Assembly (NCBI GenBank): GCA_029256005.1
Contig: JAQSYS010000139.1
Location: forward strand, 1-5,468
Length of the DNA stretch: 5,468 nt
DNA from: Sedimentibacter sp.
GTDB taxonomy: Bacteria > Bacillota > Clostridia > Tissierellales > Sedimentibacteraceae
Reading direction: 5' to 3'
Part shown: in pieces, positions 1 through 5,468 of the stretch
Position numbering within the stretch: position 1 is the stretch's first letter
How the letters are laid out: the number at the start of each line of letters is the position of its first letter
Program-made: the position numbers and the translations under genes
Notes under the pieces: generated by a model
What the model was told of the DNA's origin: nothing
Databases searched by the model: none
What the model saw: the letters and a program-made list of their open reading frames with translations, nothing else

Positions 1-1
1 A

Positions 2-490
2 TGCTGGAGATACATTTATGATAAATTCAAGGAGAATGGTGTAGATAATTTAATTTTTGTATGGAATCCTAATGAAAAATCATTTCCGAATTTTGCATAT
101 AATCATTACTTAAATTATTTTCCGGGCAATGAATATGTAGATGTTATTGGACTTACGGCTTATAACACAGGCAATTATTACAAGGGTGAGATATGGAGAA
201 GTTTTTCAGAAGCATATGATCACTTTTATTATGATTATGTCAATCACTTCAATTATCCTATGATGATAACGGAATATAGCTGTGCATCAGCAGGGGGTAA
301 CAAGTCTCAGTGGTTTGCCGACATGTTTAATAAAATAACAAATTATGATAAAATTAAACTTGCAGTTTTATGGAATGGACAGGATTACGATACATCGAAG
401 ACAGAAGGTACTGTTTCAAGAAACTATAGGCTTGATTTAGAGCAGGAAGTCATTGATGCAGTCAAAACTGGTCTTCAAAATTTCAAATAA
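2..490 (+). CDS. Glycoside hydrolase family 26 protein, C-terminal part (beta-mannanase/beta-glucanase type), 5' end missing
   Basis: The reading frame is open from base 2 to the TAA at 488-490, giving 162 residues; the true start lies left of the window. Visible GH26 features are the strand motif LIFVWNPN, then a NEYVDVIGLTAYN segment typical of the family's TIM barrel, then MMITEYS, whose Glu (codon 272-274) sits where GH26 enzymes carry the catalytic nucleophile. Next comes KLAVLWNGQDYD, matching the late Trp-containing strand. The acid/base Glu lies earlier in the fold and is outside the window. Family members cleave beta-1,4-mannan or mixed-linked beta-glucan, usually outside the cell; which substrate applies here cannot be told. 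The protein ends shortly after the barrel, with no carbohydrate-binding module, dockerin or sorting signal at the C-terminus. An ATG at 260 opens a 76-residue ORF, but it is internal to this longer frame. No terminator is seen between this gene and the next, so co-transcription is possible. Confidence 0.85.
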   Translation, partial: CWRYIYDKFKENGVDNLIFVWNPNEKSFPNFAYNHYLNYFPGNEYVDVIGLTAYNTGNYYKGEIWRSFSEAYDHFYYDYVNHFNYPMMITEYSCASAGGNKSQWFADMFNKITNYDKIKLAVLWNGQDYDTSKTEGTVSRNYRLDLEQEVIDAVKTGLQNFK

Positions 491-569
491 TACCATTATT
501 CTAGAAAATATATAAAGCATTACGAACTTTTTTGACACATATTACGTCTTAAATGGAGGAGGTAATTTT

Positions 570-917
570 ATGGACAAAAAATCAATAATTCTGATAGTAA
601 TTATTTTGGTACTAGCATTTGCTGTTACATTAGTTGCTAAATTAATTATAAGTAATGATATTGAAAAAAATCAAGCAACATTAACTGCAACTGTTCTGGA
701 AAACTCAGGAACATCGATTATGGTTAAGCCAGATGAGGGTGAAGATGAGTTAAAATCAAGCGACAAAATTGTAGTAAGGGTGCCTAAAGATAGTGCAGTA
801 ATGGAAGATTTATCACAGTTTACTGTGGGAAGCAAGGTTAAAATAACATATAATGGTGAAATTATGGAAAGCTATCCCGCTCAAATAAATGCATCAAAAA
901 TAGAGTTAGCTGAATAA
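570..917 (+). CDS. Small membrane-anchored protein with DUF3221/YobA-like domain
   Basis: This 115-residue protein has a strong ribosome binding site, GGAGGAGGT at 555-563, six bases before the ATG. Residues 5-27 form one hydrophobic helix after a short charged N-terminus (MDKK). There is no lipobox cysteine, so it looks like an uncleaved anchor with the rest outside the membrane. Residues 36-113 form a small beta-rich domain: a first strand ATLTATVLE, a SIMVKPDEGE segment, a SSDKIVVRVP strand, then VGSKVKITYNGEIMESYPAQI. The last motif (G-x-x-V-x-I-x-Y-x-G-x-I-x-E-S-Y-P-A-Q-I) resembles DUF3221/YobA-like domains of Firmicutes, which look OB-fold-like and have no established activity. The gene lies 79 bases after the GH26 gene and has its own terminator behind it. 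I see no convincing promoter in the gap: a TTGACA at 532-537 has no -10 partner. The function is unknown; the domain assignment is from motif memory only. Confidence 0.8.
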   Translation: MDKKSIILIVIILVLAFAVTLVAKLIISNDIEKNQATLTATVLENSGTSIMVKPDEGEDELKSSDKIVVRVPKDSAVMEDLSQFTVGSKVKITYNGEIMESYPAQINASKIELAE

Positions 918-919
918 AA

Positions 920-954
920 AATATGAGCGGGGCAAAAGCCCTGCTATATTTTTT
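920..954 (+). terminator. Rho-independent terminator after the DUF3221 gene
   Basis: An 8-bp stem pairs AGCGGGGC (926-933) with GCCCTGCT (938-945), including one G-U pair, around an AAAA loop (934-937). An A/T extension pairs 920-924 with 946-950 after a one-base bulge (G925). A run of six T follows (949-954), and then more T-rich sequence to about 965. It begins three bases after the TAA stop and is the only GC-rich patch nearby. This is a textbook intrinsic terminator. Confidence 0.92.
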
Positions 955-955
955 G

Positions 956-983
956 TTTGTTTTTTAAAATATAGTGGTATAAT
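956..983 (+). promoter_or_regulatory. Extended -10 sigma-A-type promoter for the two-component operon
   Basis: TGGTATAAT at 975-983 is a perfect -10 hexamer (978-983) with the upstream TG of an extended -10. The matching -35 is poor: the best is a TTTGTT/TTGTTT stretch at 956-962, inside the T-rich tail of the preceding terminator. Transcription would start near 990, leaving a leader of about 15 bases that contains little more than the AGGAGG ribosome binding site (995-1000). No operator repeat is evident. Confidence 0.75.
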
Positions 984-1005
984 GTATTTTATCTAGGAGG
1001 ACAAT

Positions 1006-1698
1006 ATGAACATATTAGTATGCGATGATGATAAAGAAATAGTAGAAGCTGTTGAAGTTTATTTAAAAAATGAAGGATACAACATATTAAAGTGTTATTC
1101 CGGATTGCAGGCAATAGAAACTGTAGAAAACAATGAAATTCATTTAATAATAATGGATATAATGATGCCAGGAATGGACGGTATTAAAACTACTACCAAA
1201 ATCAGGGAAATTAGAAATATTCCTGTAATAATGCTTTCTGCAAAATCAGAAGAAACTGATATAATTCTAGGACTTAATATGGGAGCGGATGATTATATTA
1301 CAAAACCGTTTAATCCTCTTGAACTTATAGCAAGGGTAAAATCACAGCTTAGAAGATACACATCCTTAGGAGGTGCTGTTGAATCTGAGAAAAGCAACTT
1401 TTATAAAACAGGAAGTATGGAAATAGATGATGAAAGAAAGGAAATTTCAATAGATGGTGAATCTGTCAAACTGACTCCTGTTGAATATAAAATTCTTTTA
1501 TTTCTCACAAAAAACAAGGGAAGAGTTTTTTCAATAGATGATATTTATGAGGCTGTGTGGAATGAACCTTCATTTAACCCGGAAAATACAGTGGCTGTAC
1601 ATATCAGAAGAATTAGAGAAAAAATTGAAATAGATCCAAAGAATCCAAAGTACCTGAAGGTGGTGTGGGGTGTTGGTTACAAAGTGGAAGACATATAG
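1006..1698 (+). CDS. OmpR/PhoB-family response regulator (VanR-like)
   Basis: This 230-residue DNA-binding response regulator has the usual length for the family. The ATG is set five bases behind AGGAGG (995-1000). The receiver domain spans about residues 1-117: acidic pocket D7/D8, phospho-acceptor D51 in the motif MDIMMPGMDG, switch residues S78 and Y97, and the conserved K100 in ITKPF. After a short linker, residues 132-229 form the winged-helix effector domain, with LTPVEYKILLFL, the recognition helix region ENTVAVHIRRIREKI, and the C-terminal hairpin WGVGYKVE. All residues needed for phosphorylation are present. Its partner is the overlapping sensor kinase downstream, which should phosphorylate D51. 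It then binds DNA direct repeats as a dimer, as OmpR-type proteins do. The sequence resembles VanR-type regulators, many of which respond to envelope stress or cell-wall drugs, but no van resistance genes are present here, so targets and signal are unknown. Confidence 0.95.
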   Translation: MNILVCDDDKEIVEAVEVYLKNEGYNILKCYSGLQAIETVENNEIHLIIMDIMMPGMDGIKTTTKIREIRNIPVIMLSAKSEETDIILGLNMGADDYITKPFNPLELIARVKSQLRRYTSLGGAVESEKSNFYKTGSMEIDDERKEISIDGESVKLTPVEYKILLFLTKNKGRVFSIDDIYEAVWNEPSFNPENTVAVHIRRIREKIEIDPKNPKYLKVVWGVGYKVEDI

Positions 1699-3772
1699 CA
1701 GAAGAATTGTTACTAAGATTTCAGCTTTCATTTTGCTGATAATATGTTTTTTAATTGGAGCTGCATCAGCGCTGAATATTTATTTGAATGTTCAAAATTA
1801 TGAAAGCATCACAGTAAAAAGCTATATGGAAAGCAACACGTTGAGCAATGAGCTTCGATATGCTGCAAATCGACTTGAACATTTGATAAGAGTTTATAAA
1901 AGTGAAAGTTATATAGTAAATGGAGGAACAGTAAAAAATCTTGATATTGAAGATAACTGGCAACTTACAAATCTATACAATAATTTTATTGCTGAAAAAG
2001 GCTTAGAAGATAATGATAATTCCAGAGATGCTTTTTGGATTGAAAAAAGCAATGAAATAAATGAGATAAAAAAGATCATAAAAAAGAACGACTTAGGTAA
2101 CTTTGATCAAATCATTAATGACTTGAATAATCCCGGAGGATTACTTTATTTTGCAACAGATGGATCAAATGAGATATCAAATACAAATAATCCATCCAGA
2201 GACTATTATAAATTACAAAATGTATATATCTTAATTGATAAAAAGGGACTGGAACTGAGGCCTGAAAACGGATTTAGCAGCTACTCGTCATCATTGCTGG
2301 ATACGGTTGAAGATATAGAAGATGGTATAAAGAAAACAGCAATATACGCAGCAATTACTGATGATGGACTCTTAAGCAGAGTGGAAAAGTGGAATTCAGA
2401 TAGAGAAATACTCATTAGAAATTCAGTAATAATTTTAATAAGTATAATACTTGTTTTAACATGTTTTGTTTATATGACAGTTGTAACCGGAAGAAATTTT
2501 GGTGATGAAGAGGTTCATATGACAGCACTTGACCGTTTATATCCAGATTTCAGTATGTTTTTGATTATTGGTATTGTTTCTTTATGTATAACGCAGTTTT
2601 ACAATATTCTTAACATGAGGTTCACTAGTGAAAACTTGATGCGTTTTATAATGCTTTTATCAGCTGCCATAGCAGCTGCAGGATTTTTAATATTTTTTCA
2701 ATCGATTGTAAGACATATTAAAAATGGAACTTTAATAAAGCATTCATTAATTTATTGTATCTTATTAAACATTTTATCAGCAATAACTAGAATTGCAGCT
2801 GGAGGACCTCTGATGATGAAATCCATAGCTGCAGGAATGGTATTGATTGGAGTTTCTTTTTACATATCAACAAAAATTCCGCTTTTATTAATTCCTTTGA
2901 CTGCCGGAGTAGTCTACTATATTTATATCAAGGTCAGGAAATTTCTGATAATTCAGGATGGTATTAAGATGGCTAAGGCGGGAGATTATGACTTTAAAAT
3001 TAATTTGGAAGGTGTAGGTGAATTTAAACAGCTGGCGGAAGATATAAACTCAATGACCAGCGGTTTGAAAATAGCTGTTCAAAGCGAGGTTAAGAGCGAA
3101 AGGCTAAAAACAGAATTGATTACAAATGTTTCTCATGATATTAAAACTCCTCTTACATCAATTATTTCATATGTTGACTTATTGAAAAGAGAAGGGCTTG
3201 GCTCTCCAAATGCTCCAAAGTATCTTGATGTTCTTGACAGAAAATCAAGTAGACTTAAAACATTAACTGAGGATTTATTTGAAGCCGCAAAGGCAAACAG
3301 TGGCAGCATTGAACCTAATTTTGAAAAGGTGAATGTCAATGCATTGATAGCTCAGATATTAGGAGAACTTGATGAAAAAATTCAGGAATCGAGATTAGTA
3401 TTTAAGGTAACACAAGAAAGAGACAAAATATTTGCCAAGGCAGACGGAAGACTTTTAAGTCGTGTAATGGAAAATCTGCTGTCAAATATTTTTAAATATG
3501 CTCTACAGGAATCAAGAGTCTATATTGACATATCTGAAACTGAAAAAGAAGTATTTATAAGCTTTAAGAACATTTCTGCATATGAACTCAACATTCCAGT
3601 TGATGAATTAATGGAAAGATTTAAAAGAGGAGATGAATCCAGAAGTTCTGAGGGTAACGGACTTGGTCTCGCAATAGCAAAAAGTCTCATGGAAATTCAA
3701 GATGGAATACTTGAAATAAGTATTGACGGAGATTTATTTAAGGCAGAAATAAGATTGACGAAGTACGAATAG
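1670..3772 (+). CDS. Multi-membrane-segment sensor histidine kinase, partner of the upstream regulator
   Basis: This 700-residue membrane kinase starts at GTG 1670, six bases after AAGGTGG (1657-1663), inside the regulator gene (29-base overlap), so translation is probably coupled; TTG at 1673 is a possible alternative. A first helix (residues about 14-36) is followed by an external region of about 215 residues (37-250), then a hydrophobic part (about 251-425) with helices near 251-273, 294-315, 324-347 and 355-376, and a further hydrophobic stretch at 380-425. A HAMP-like linker follows (about 425-478, with the AGDYDFKI motif). The HisKA domain carries phospho-acceptor H489 (NVSHDIKTPLTS). 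The ATPase domain (about 590-698) has N-box ENLLSNIFKYA with N606, an F-box-like FKRGD at 651-655 and G2 box GNGLGL (662-667). The usual D-x-G-x-G (G1) box is replaced by KNIS at 633-636. The family looks like clostridial VanS-like kinases; the ligand is unknown. The gene ends at a strong terminator. Confidence 0.93.
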   Translation: MLVTKWKTYSRRIVTKISAFILLIICFLIGAASALNIYLNVQNYESITVKSYMESNTLSNELRYAANRLEHLIRVYKSESYIVNGGTVKNLDIEDNWQLTNLYNNFIAEKGLEDNDNSRDAFWIEKSNEINEIKKIIKKNDLGNFDQIINDLNNPGGLLYFATDGSNEISNTNNPSRDYYKLQNVYILIDKKGLELRPENGFSSYSSSLLDTVEDIEDGIKKTAIYAAITDDGLLSRVEKWNSDREILIRNSVIILISIILVLTCFVYMTVVTGRNFGDEEVHMTALDRLYPDFSMFLIIGIVSLCITQFYNILNMRFTSENLMRFIMLLSAAIAAAGFLIFFQSIVRHIKNGTLIKHSLIYCILLNILSAITRIAAGGPLMMKSIAAGMVLIGVSFYISTKIPLLLIPLTAGVVYYIYIKVRKFLIIQDGIKMAKAGDYDFKINLEGVGEFKQLAEDINSMTSGLKIAVQSEVKSERLKTELITNVSHDIKTPLTSIISYVDLLKREGLGSPNAPKYLDVLDRKSSRLKTLTEDLFEAAKANSGSIEPNFEKVNVNALIAQILGELDEKIQESRLVFKVTQERDKIFAKADGRLLSRVMENLLSNIFKYALQESRVYIDISETEKEVFISFKNISAYELNIPVDELMERFKRGDESRSSEGNGLGLAIAKSLMEIQDGILEISIDGDLFKAEIRLTKYE

Positions 3773-3778
3773 AAAGTG

Positions 3779-3826
3779 AAAAAGTGCTAAAATTTATTTA
3801 TAAAAAAATAAATTTTAGCACTTTTT
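3779..3826 (+). terminator. Long-stem intrinsic terminator of the regulator/kinase operon
   Basis: This is a perfect inverted repeat: 3779-3799 (beginning AAAAAGTGCTAAAATTTA) pairs with 3806-3826 to give 21 base pairs around a six-base loop (3800-3805). The right arm ends in CACTTTTT, so the U-tract is part of the stem. It starts seven bases after the kinase TAG stop (3770-3772). The left arm begins with A5, so it could also stop transcription arriving from the right, although no gene on the - strand is seen. Confidence 0.88.
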
Positions 3827-3877
3827 ATAAAAAAATTAATTTTTATGAATAAAAAAATGAAAATGACCCATAATATA

Positions 3878-3950
3878 AAAAAAGAAAAAAGCGTCTATCT
3901 TTTAAATATAACGTCCCCCTTTATTTTAATCATACGCTTTTTTCTTTTTT
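3878..3950. repeat. Inverted repeat with 17-bp arms and a C-rich loop; terminator-like or repeat element
   Basis: The left arm AAAAAAGAAAAAAGCGT (3878-3894) is perfectly complementary to the right arm ACGCTTTTTTCTTTTTT (3934-3950), with 39 bases between. Inside, 3902-3908 can pair with 3922-3929 with one bulge, leaving an apical loop at 3909-3921 that exposes GTCCCCC. More T follows (3952-3958). On either strand, GCGT...ACGC followed by T6-C-T6 would act as an intrinsic terminator. A second terminator 50 bases after a strong one is redundant for the kinase operon. It could therefore end an independent small RNA, block transcription from the right, or be a short palindromic repeat element. The sequence alone does not decide. 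Confidence 0.6.
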
Positions 3951-4019
3951 ATTTTTTTGCATATATTTATATTAATAAATAATTTCCTTTTTCTTAATAA
4001 AAAGAAGTAAAATTTACAA

Positions 4020-4048
4020 TTGAAATATTAATTAAATAGTGTTATTAT
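4020..4048 (+). promoter_or_regulatory. Candidate sigma-A-type promoter P1 for murA
   Basis: TTGAAA (4020-4025) is followed, 17 bases later, by TATTAT (4043-4048), with the TG of an extended -10 at 4040-4041. Transcription would begin near 4055, giving a leader of about 73 bases before the murA ATG at 4128. The -10 overlaps the ATG at 4047, which argues against that codon being the murA start. In such A/T-rich DNA chance matches are common, but both hexamers, the spacing and the extended -10 agree. Confidence 0.6.
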
Positions 4049-4079
4049 GTACAGGTTATTTGAAACTTTATTAATTATC

Positions 4080-4108
4080 GTGAAAATAGTTAATTTACAA
4101 TATATAAT
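4080..4108 (+). promoter_or_regulatory. Candidate sigma-A-type promoter P2 for murA
   Basis: GTGAAA (4080-4085) lies exactly 17 bases before a perfect TATAAT (4103-4108). The start would be near 4115, leaving a leader of about 13 bases with the murA ribosome binding site. The -10 is better and the -35 weaker than at P1. Either or both may be used. Confidence 0.5.
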
Positions 4109-4118
4109 TCGGGTTTTA

Positions 4119-4123
4119 AGGAG
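4119..4123 (+). promoter_or_regulatory. Ribosome binding site that fixes the murA start at 4128
   Basis: AGGAG, within TTAAGGAGAAATATG, stands four bases before the ATG at 4128. The upstream in-frame ATG at 4047 has no purine-rich site in front of it. The next gene start (5389) has almost the same arrangement, GTAGGAGAAATATG. Confidence 0.85.
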
Positions 4124-4127
4124 AAAT

Positions 4128-5381
4128 ATGGAAAGAATAATAGTTCAAAAAAGCCTAGGGCTTAATGGGAATATAAGAGTTGATGGGTCTAAAAATTCTA
4201 TTCTGCCGATTTTGGCTGCAACTTTGTTGTCTGAGGAAGAATGCATAATTCATGATATTCCGAATTTGCAGGATGTGCGTGTGATGTGCAAGCTCCTTGA
4301 AGTATTAGGAGCAAAAGTAGAAAGATTGGGTAAAAATACATTAAAAATATCTGCTGAAAATATAACAACCTGTGAAGCACCATATGAATTAATAAGTAAA
4401 ATGAGAGCTTCATTTCTTGTAATGGGACCTCTTCTTACAAGATGCCAAAATGCTAAAATATATATGCCTGGAGGGTGTGCCATAGGGTCAAGACCTATTG
4501 ACTTGCATTTGAAAGGATTCAGATATCTTGGAACTGAGATAAAATCAGAAAACGGATATGTTCATGCAGTAACTAAAAAACTTGTAGGGAATGACATCTA
4601 TTTGGATTTTCCAAGTGTCGGAGCAACTGAAAACATAATGATGGCTGCAACATTGGCTGAAGGGGAAACTATACTCGAAAACGCTGCAGAAGAACCTGAA
4701 ATAGTTGATTTGGCTAATTTTATCAACAGTATGGGAGGCAATATAATTGGTGCTGGAACCAAGACAATCAGAATAAAGGGAGTTAAGAAACTTCATAAAA
4801 CTGAACATACAGTAATACCTGACAGAATTGAGGCAGGAACTTACATGGTTGCAGCTGCGGCAACCGGTGGAGACGTTACCATAGAAAATGTAGTTTCAAG
4901 TCATTTGCAGCCAGTTATAGCGAAGCTTAGAGAAGCTGGAGCGCAGGTACTGGAATATGGAGATAAATTAAGGGTGATATCTGACGGAAAAATCAACCCT
5001 GTTGACATTAAGACATTGCCATATCCTGGATTTCCAACAGATATGCAGGCACAGTTTATGTCAATGCTATCAATAGCTATTGGTACAAGCATTATACATG
5101 AAACAATTTTTGAAAACAGATTCATGCATGCAAATGAACTTTCAAGAATGGGCGTGGATGTAAAAGTAGAAGGTAGCAGTGCAATTTTGAAAGGTAGCAG
5201 CAAATTAAGCGGAGCAAAGGTTAAGGCAACTGACCTAAGAGCTGGAGCAGCATTGATAATTGCTGGGCTGTTAGCTGATGGAGAAACTGAAATAACAGAG
5301 GTTTTTCATATAAAACGAGGCTATGATAATATTATAGAAAAGCTTCAGAATATTGGAGCAAATATCAGATACGAAAAGTAG
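4128..5381 (+). CDS. murA: UDP-N-acetylglucosamine 1-carboxyvinyltransferase (MurA)
   Basis: MurA transfers enolpyruvate from PEP to the 3'-OH of UDP-GlcNAc, the first committed cytosolic step of peptidoglycan synthesis. From ATG 4128 the protein has 417 residues, close to the usual length of about 419. Nearly all known active-site residues can be read: K22-N23 in DGSKNS, R93 in KMRASF, C117 in the loop PGGCAIGSRP (the equivalent of E. coli C115, alkylated by fosfomycin), D305 in FPTDMQAQ, R371 in TDLRAGAAL, and R397 near the end. Both halves of the inside-out alpha/beta barrel are complete. An in-frame ATG at 4047 would add 27 hydrophobic/basic residues not found in MurA; it lacks a ribosome binding site and lies on a promoter -10, so I reject it. 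Low-GC Gram-positives often carry two paralogues (MurA/MurZ); which one this is cannot be told. With Cys in the loop it should be fosfomycin-sensitive. It shares a transcript with the downstream radical SAM gene. Confidence 0.96.
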   Translation: MERIIVQKSLGLNGNIRVDGSKNSILPILAATLLSEEECIIHDIPNLQDVRVMCKLLEVLGAKVERLGKNTLKISAENITTCEAPYELISKMRASFLVMGPLLTRCQNAKIYMPGGCAIGSRPIDLHLKGFRYLGTEIKSENGYVHAVTKKLVGNDIYLDFPSVGATENIMMAATLAEGETILENAAEEPEIVDLANFINSMGGNIIGAGTKTIRIKGVKKLHKTEHTVIPDRIEAGTYMVAAAATGGDVTIENVVSSHLQPVIAKLREAGAQVLEYGDKLRVISDGKINPVDIKTLPYPGFPTDMQAQFMSMLSIAIGTSIIHETIFENRFMHANELSRMGVDVKVEGSSAILKGSSKLSGAKVKATDLRAGAALIIAGLLADGETEITEVFHIKRGYDNIIEKLQNIGANIRYEK

Positions 5382-5388
5382 GAGAAAT

Positions 5389-5468
5389 ATGTATTCAATG
5401 CCATTATACAGACCGCCAAGCGAAGCTAGCAGTTTAATAATTCAAGTTACAGAAGGTTGCTCGCATAA
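5389..5468 (+). CDS. Radical SAM protein, N-terminal fragment, runs off the right edge
   Basis: Only the first 26 residues are in the window. The start ATG at 5389 is supported by AGGAG at 5380-5384, which overlaps the murA stop codon (5379-5381); the gap between the genes is 7 bases and has no terminator, so translation is likely coupled. An ATG at 5398 is a second in-frame choice with a poorer site. The fragment reads PLYRPPSEASSLIIQVTEGC followed by S-H. This closely resembles the N-terminus of a clostridial radical SAM family in which the segment leads into a C-x-x-x-C-x-x-C iron-sulfur motif. C24 would be the first ligand and the other two lie outside the window. The substrate and reaction are unknown, and nothing visible ties it to peptidoglycan synthesis beyond its position. 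Confidence 0.75.
   Translation, partial: MYSMPLYRPPSEASSLIIQVTEGCSH

Larger units (their letters stand above)
3773..4127. other. Intergenic region between the kinase operon and murA
   Basis: This extremely A/T-rich stretch of about 355 bases contains no supported gene. In order, it holds the kinase terminator (3779-3826), a small A/T palindrome AAAAATTAATTTTT (3831-3844), a separate long inverted repeat (3878-3950), an A/T-rich spacer with no evident structure (3951-4019), and two candidate promoters for murA (4020-4048 and 4080-4108). A 45-codon frame at 3845-3982 has no ribosome binding site and crosses the inverted repeat, so it is not called as a gene. Confidence 0.7.

Noticed and set aside
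260..490. A 76-residue ORF starting at ATG 260 as a gene of its own.
   Set aside because: The frame is open to the left edge, with GH26 motifs upstream of the ATG, and there is no ribosome binding site at 260.
532..560. A perfect -35-like TTGACA at 532-537 upstream of the DUF3221 gene.
   Set aside because: No -10-like hexamer exists at 15-19 bases; that position holds the GGAGGAGG ribosome binding site. It is probably chance.
3831..3844. The A/T palindrome AAAAATTAATTTTT.
   Set aside because: It is short, purely A/T and has no loop; such palindromes are expected by chance in this composition, and nothing nearby suggests a binding site.
3845..3982. A 45-codon open frame on the + strand (MNKKMKMTHNIKKEK...) in the intergenic region.
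   Set aside because: It has no ribosome binding site, its composition simply reflects A/T-rich DNA, and it runs through both arms of the inverted repeat, which better explains the sequence there.
4198..5203. Several - strand open frames of 71-100 codons within murA, and similar ones within the kinase gene.
   Set aside because: They lie opposite strongly conserved coding sequence, have no recognisable domains, and have the composition expected of antisense shadows.
1..5468. A search by eye for CRISPR repeats, tRNA or rRNA genes, insertion sequence ends, toxin-antitoxin pairs or a defence cluster.
   Set aside because: No regularly spaced repeats, RNA-gene signatures, transposase motifs or defence domains were seen; every long frame is accounted for by an ordinary family.

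Overview
The window is strongly AT-rich, with short gaps, AGGAG-type ribosome binding sites, T-tailed terminators and every gene on the + strand. This points to a low-GC Gram-positive anaerobe of the Clostridia/Tissierellia type. The radical SAM start at the right end and the OmpR-type regulator with its multi-membrane-segment VanS-like kinase fit that group. The genus cannot be read from the sequence.

Layout, left to right. (1) At 2-490 is the 3' end of a glycoside hydrolase family 26 enzyme (beta-mannanase or beta-glucanase type), whose start lies outside the window. (2) At 570-917 is a small membrane-anchored protein with a DUF3221/YobA-like domain, closed by a clear terminator at 920-954. 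(3) An extended -10 promoter sits directly behind that terminator and drives a two-component system: an OmpR/VanR-like response regulator (1006-1698) and a 700-residue sensor kinase (1670-3772) that overlap by 29 bases. The pair ends at a 21-bp-stem terminator (3779-3826). (4) A gap of about 355 bases (3773-4127) holds a second, separate long inverted repeat (3878-3950) with a C-rich loop, and then two candidate promoters. (5) murA (4128-5381) makes the first committed step of peptidoglycan synthesis. It is followed 7 bases later by the start of a radical SAM protein (from 5389) that runs off the right edge.

There are three or four transcription units: GH26, probably with the DUF3221 gene; the regulator/kinase pair; and murA with the radical SAM gene. 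The kinase/regulator pair resembles cell-envelope sensing systems and stands upstream of murA. However, a strong terminator and separate murA promoters lie between them, so any link would have to be through regulator binding and not co-transcription.

I found no convincing sign of a new defence, mobile or RNA-guided system. The least explained element is the 73-base inverted repeat at 3878-3950. The other points are refinements of ordinary genes: kinase topology and ATP-site variation, murA start choice, and a terminator that abuts a promoter.
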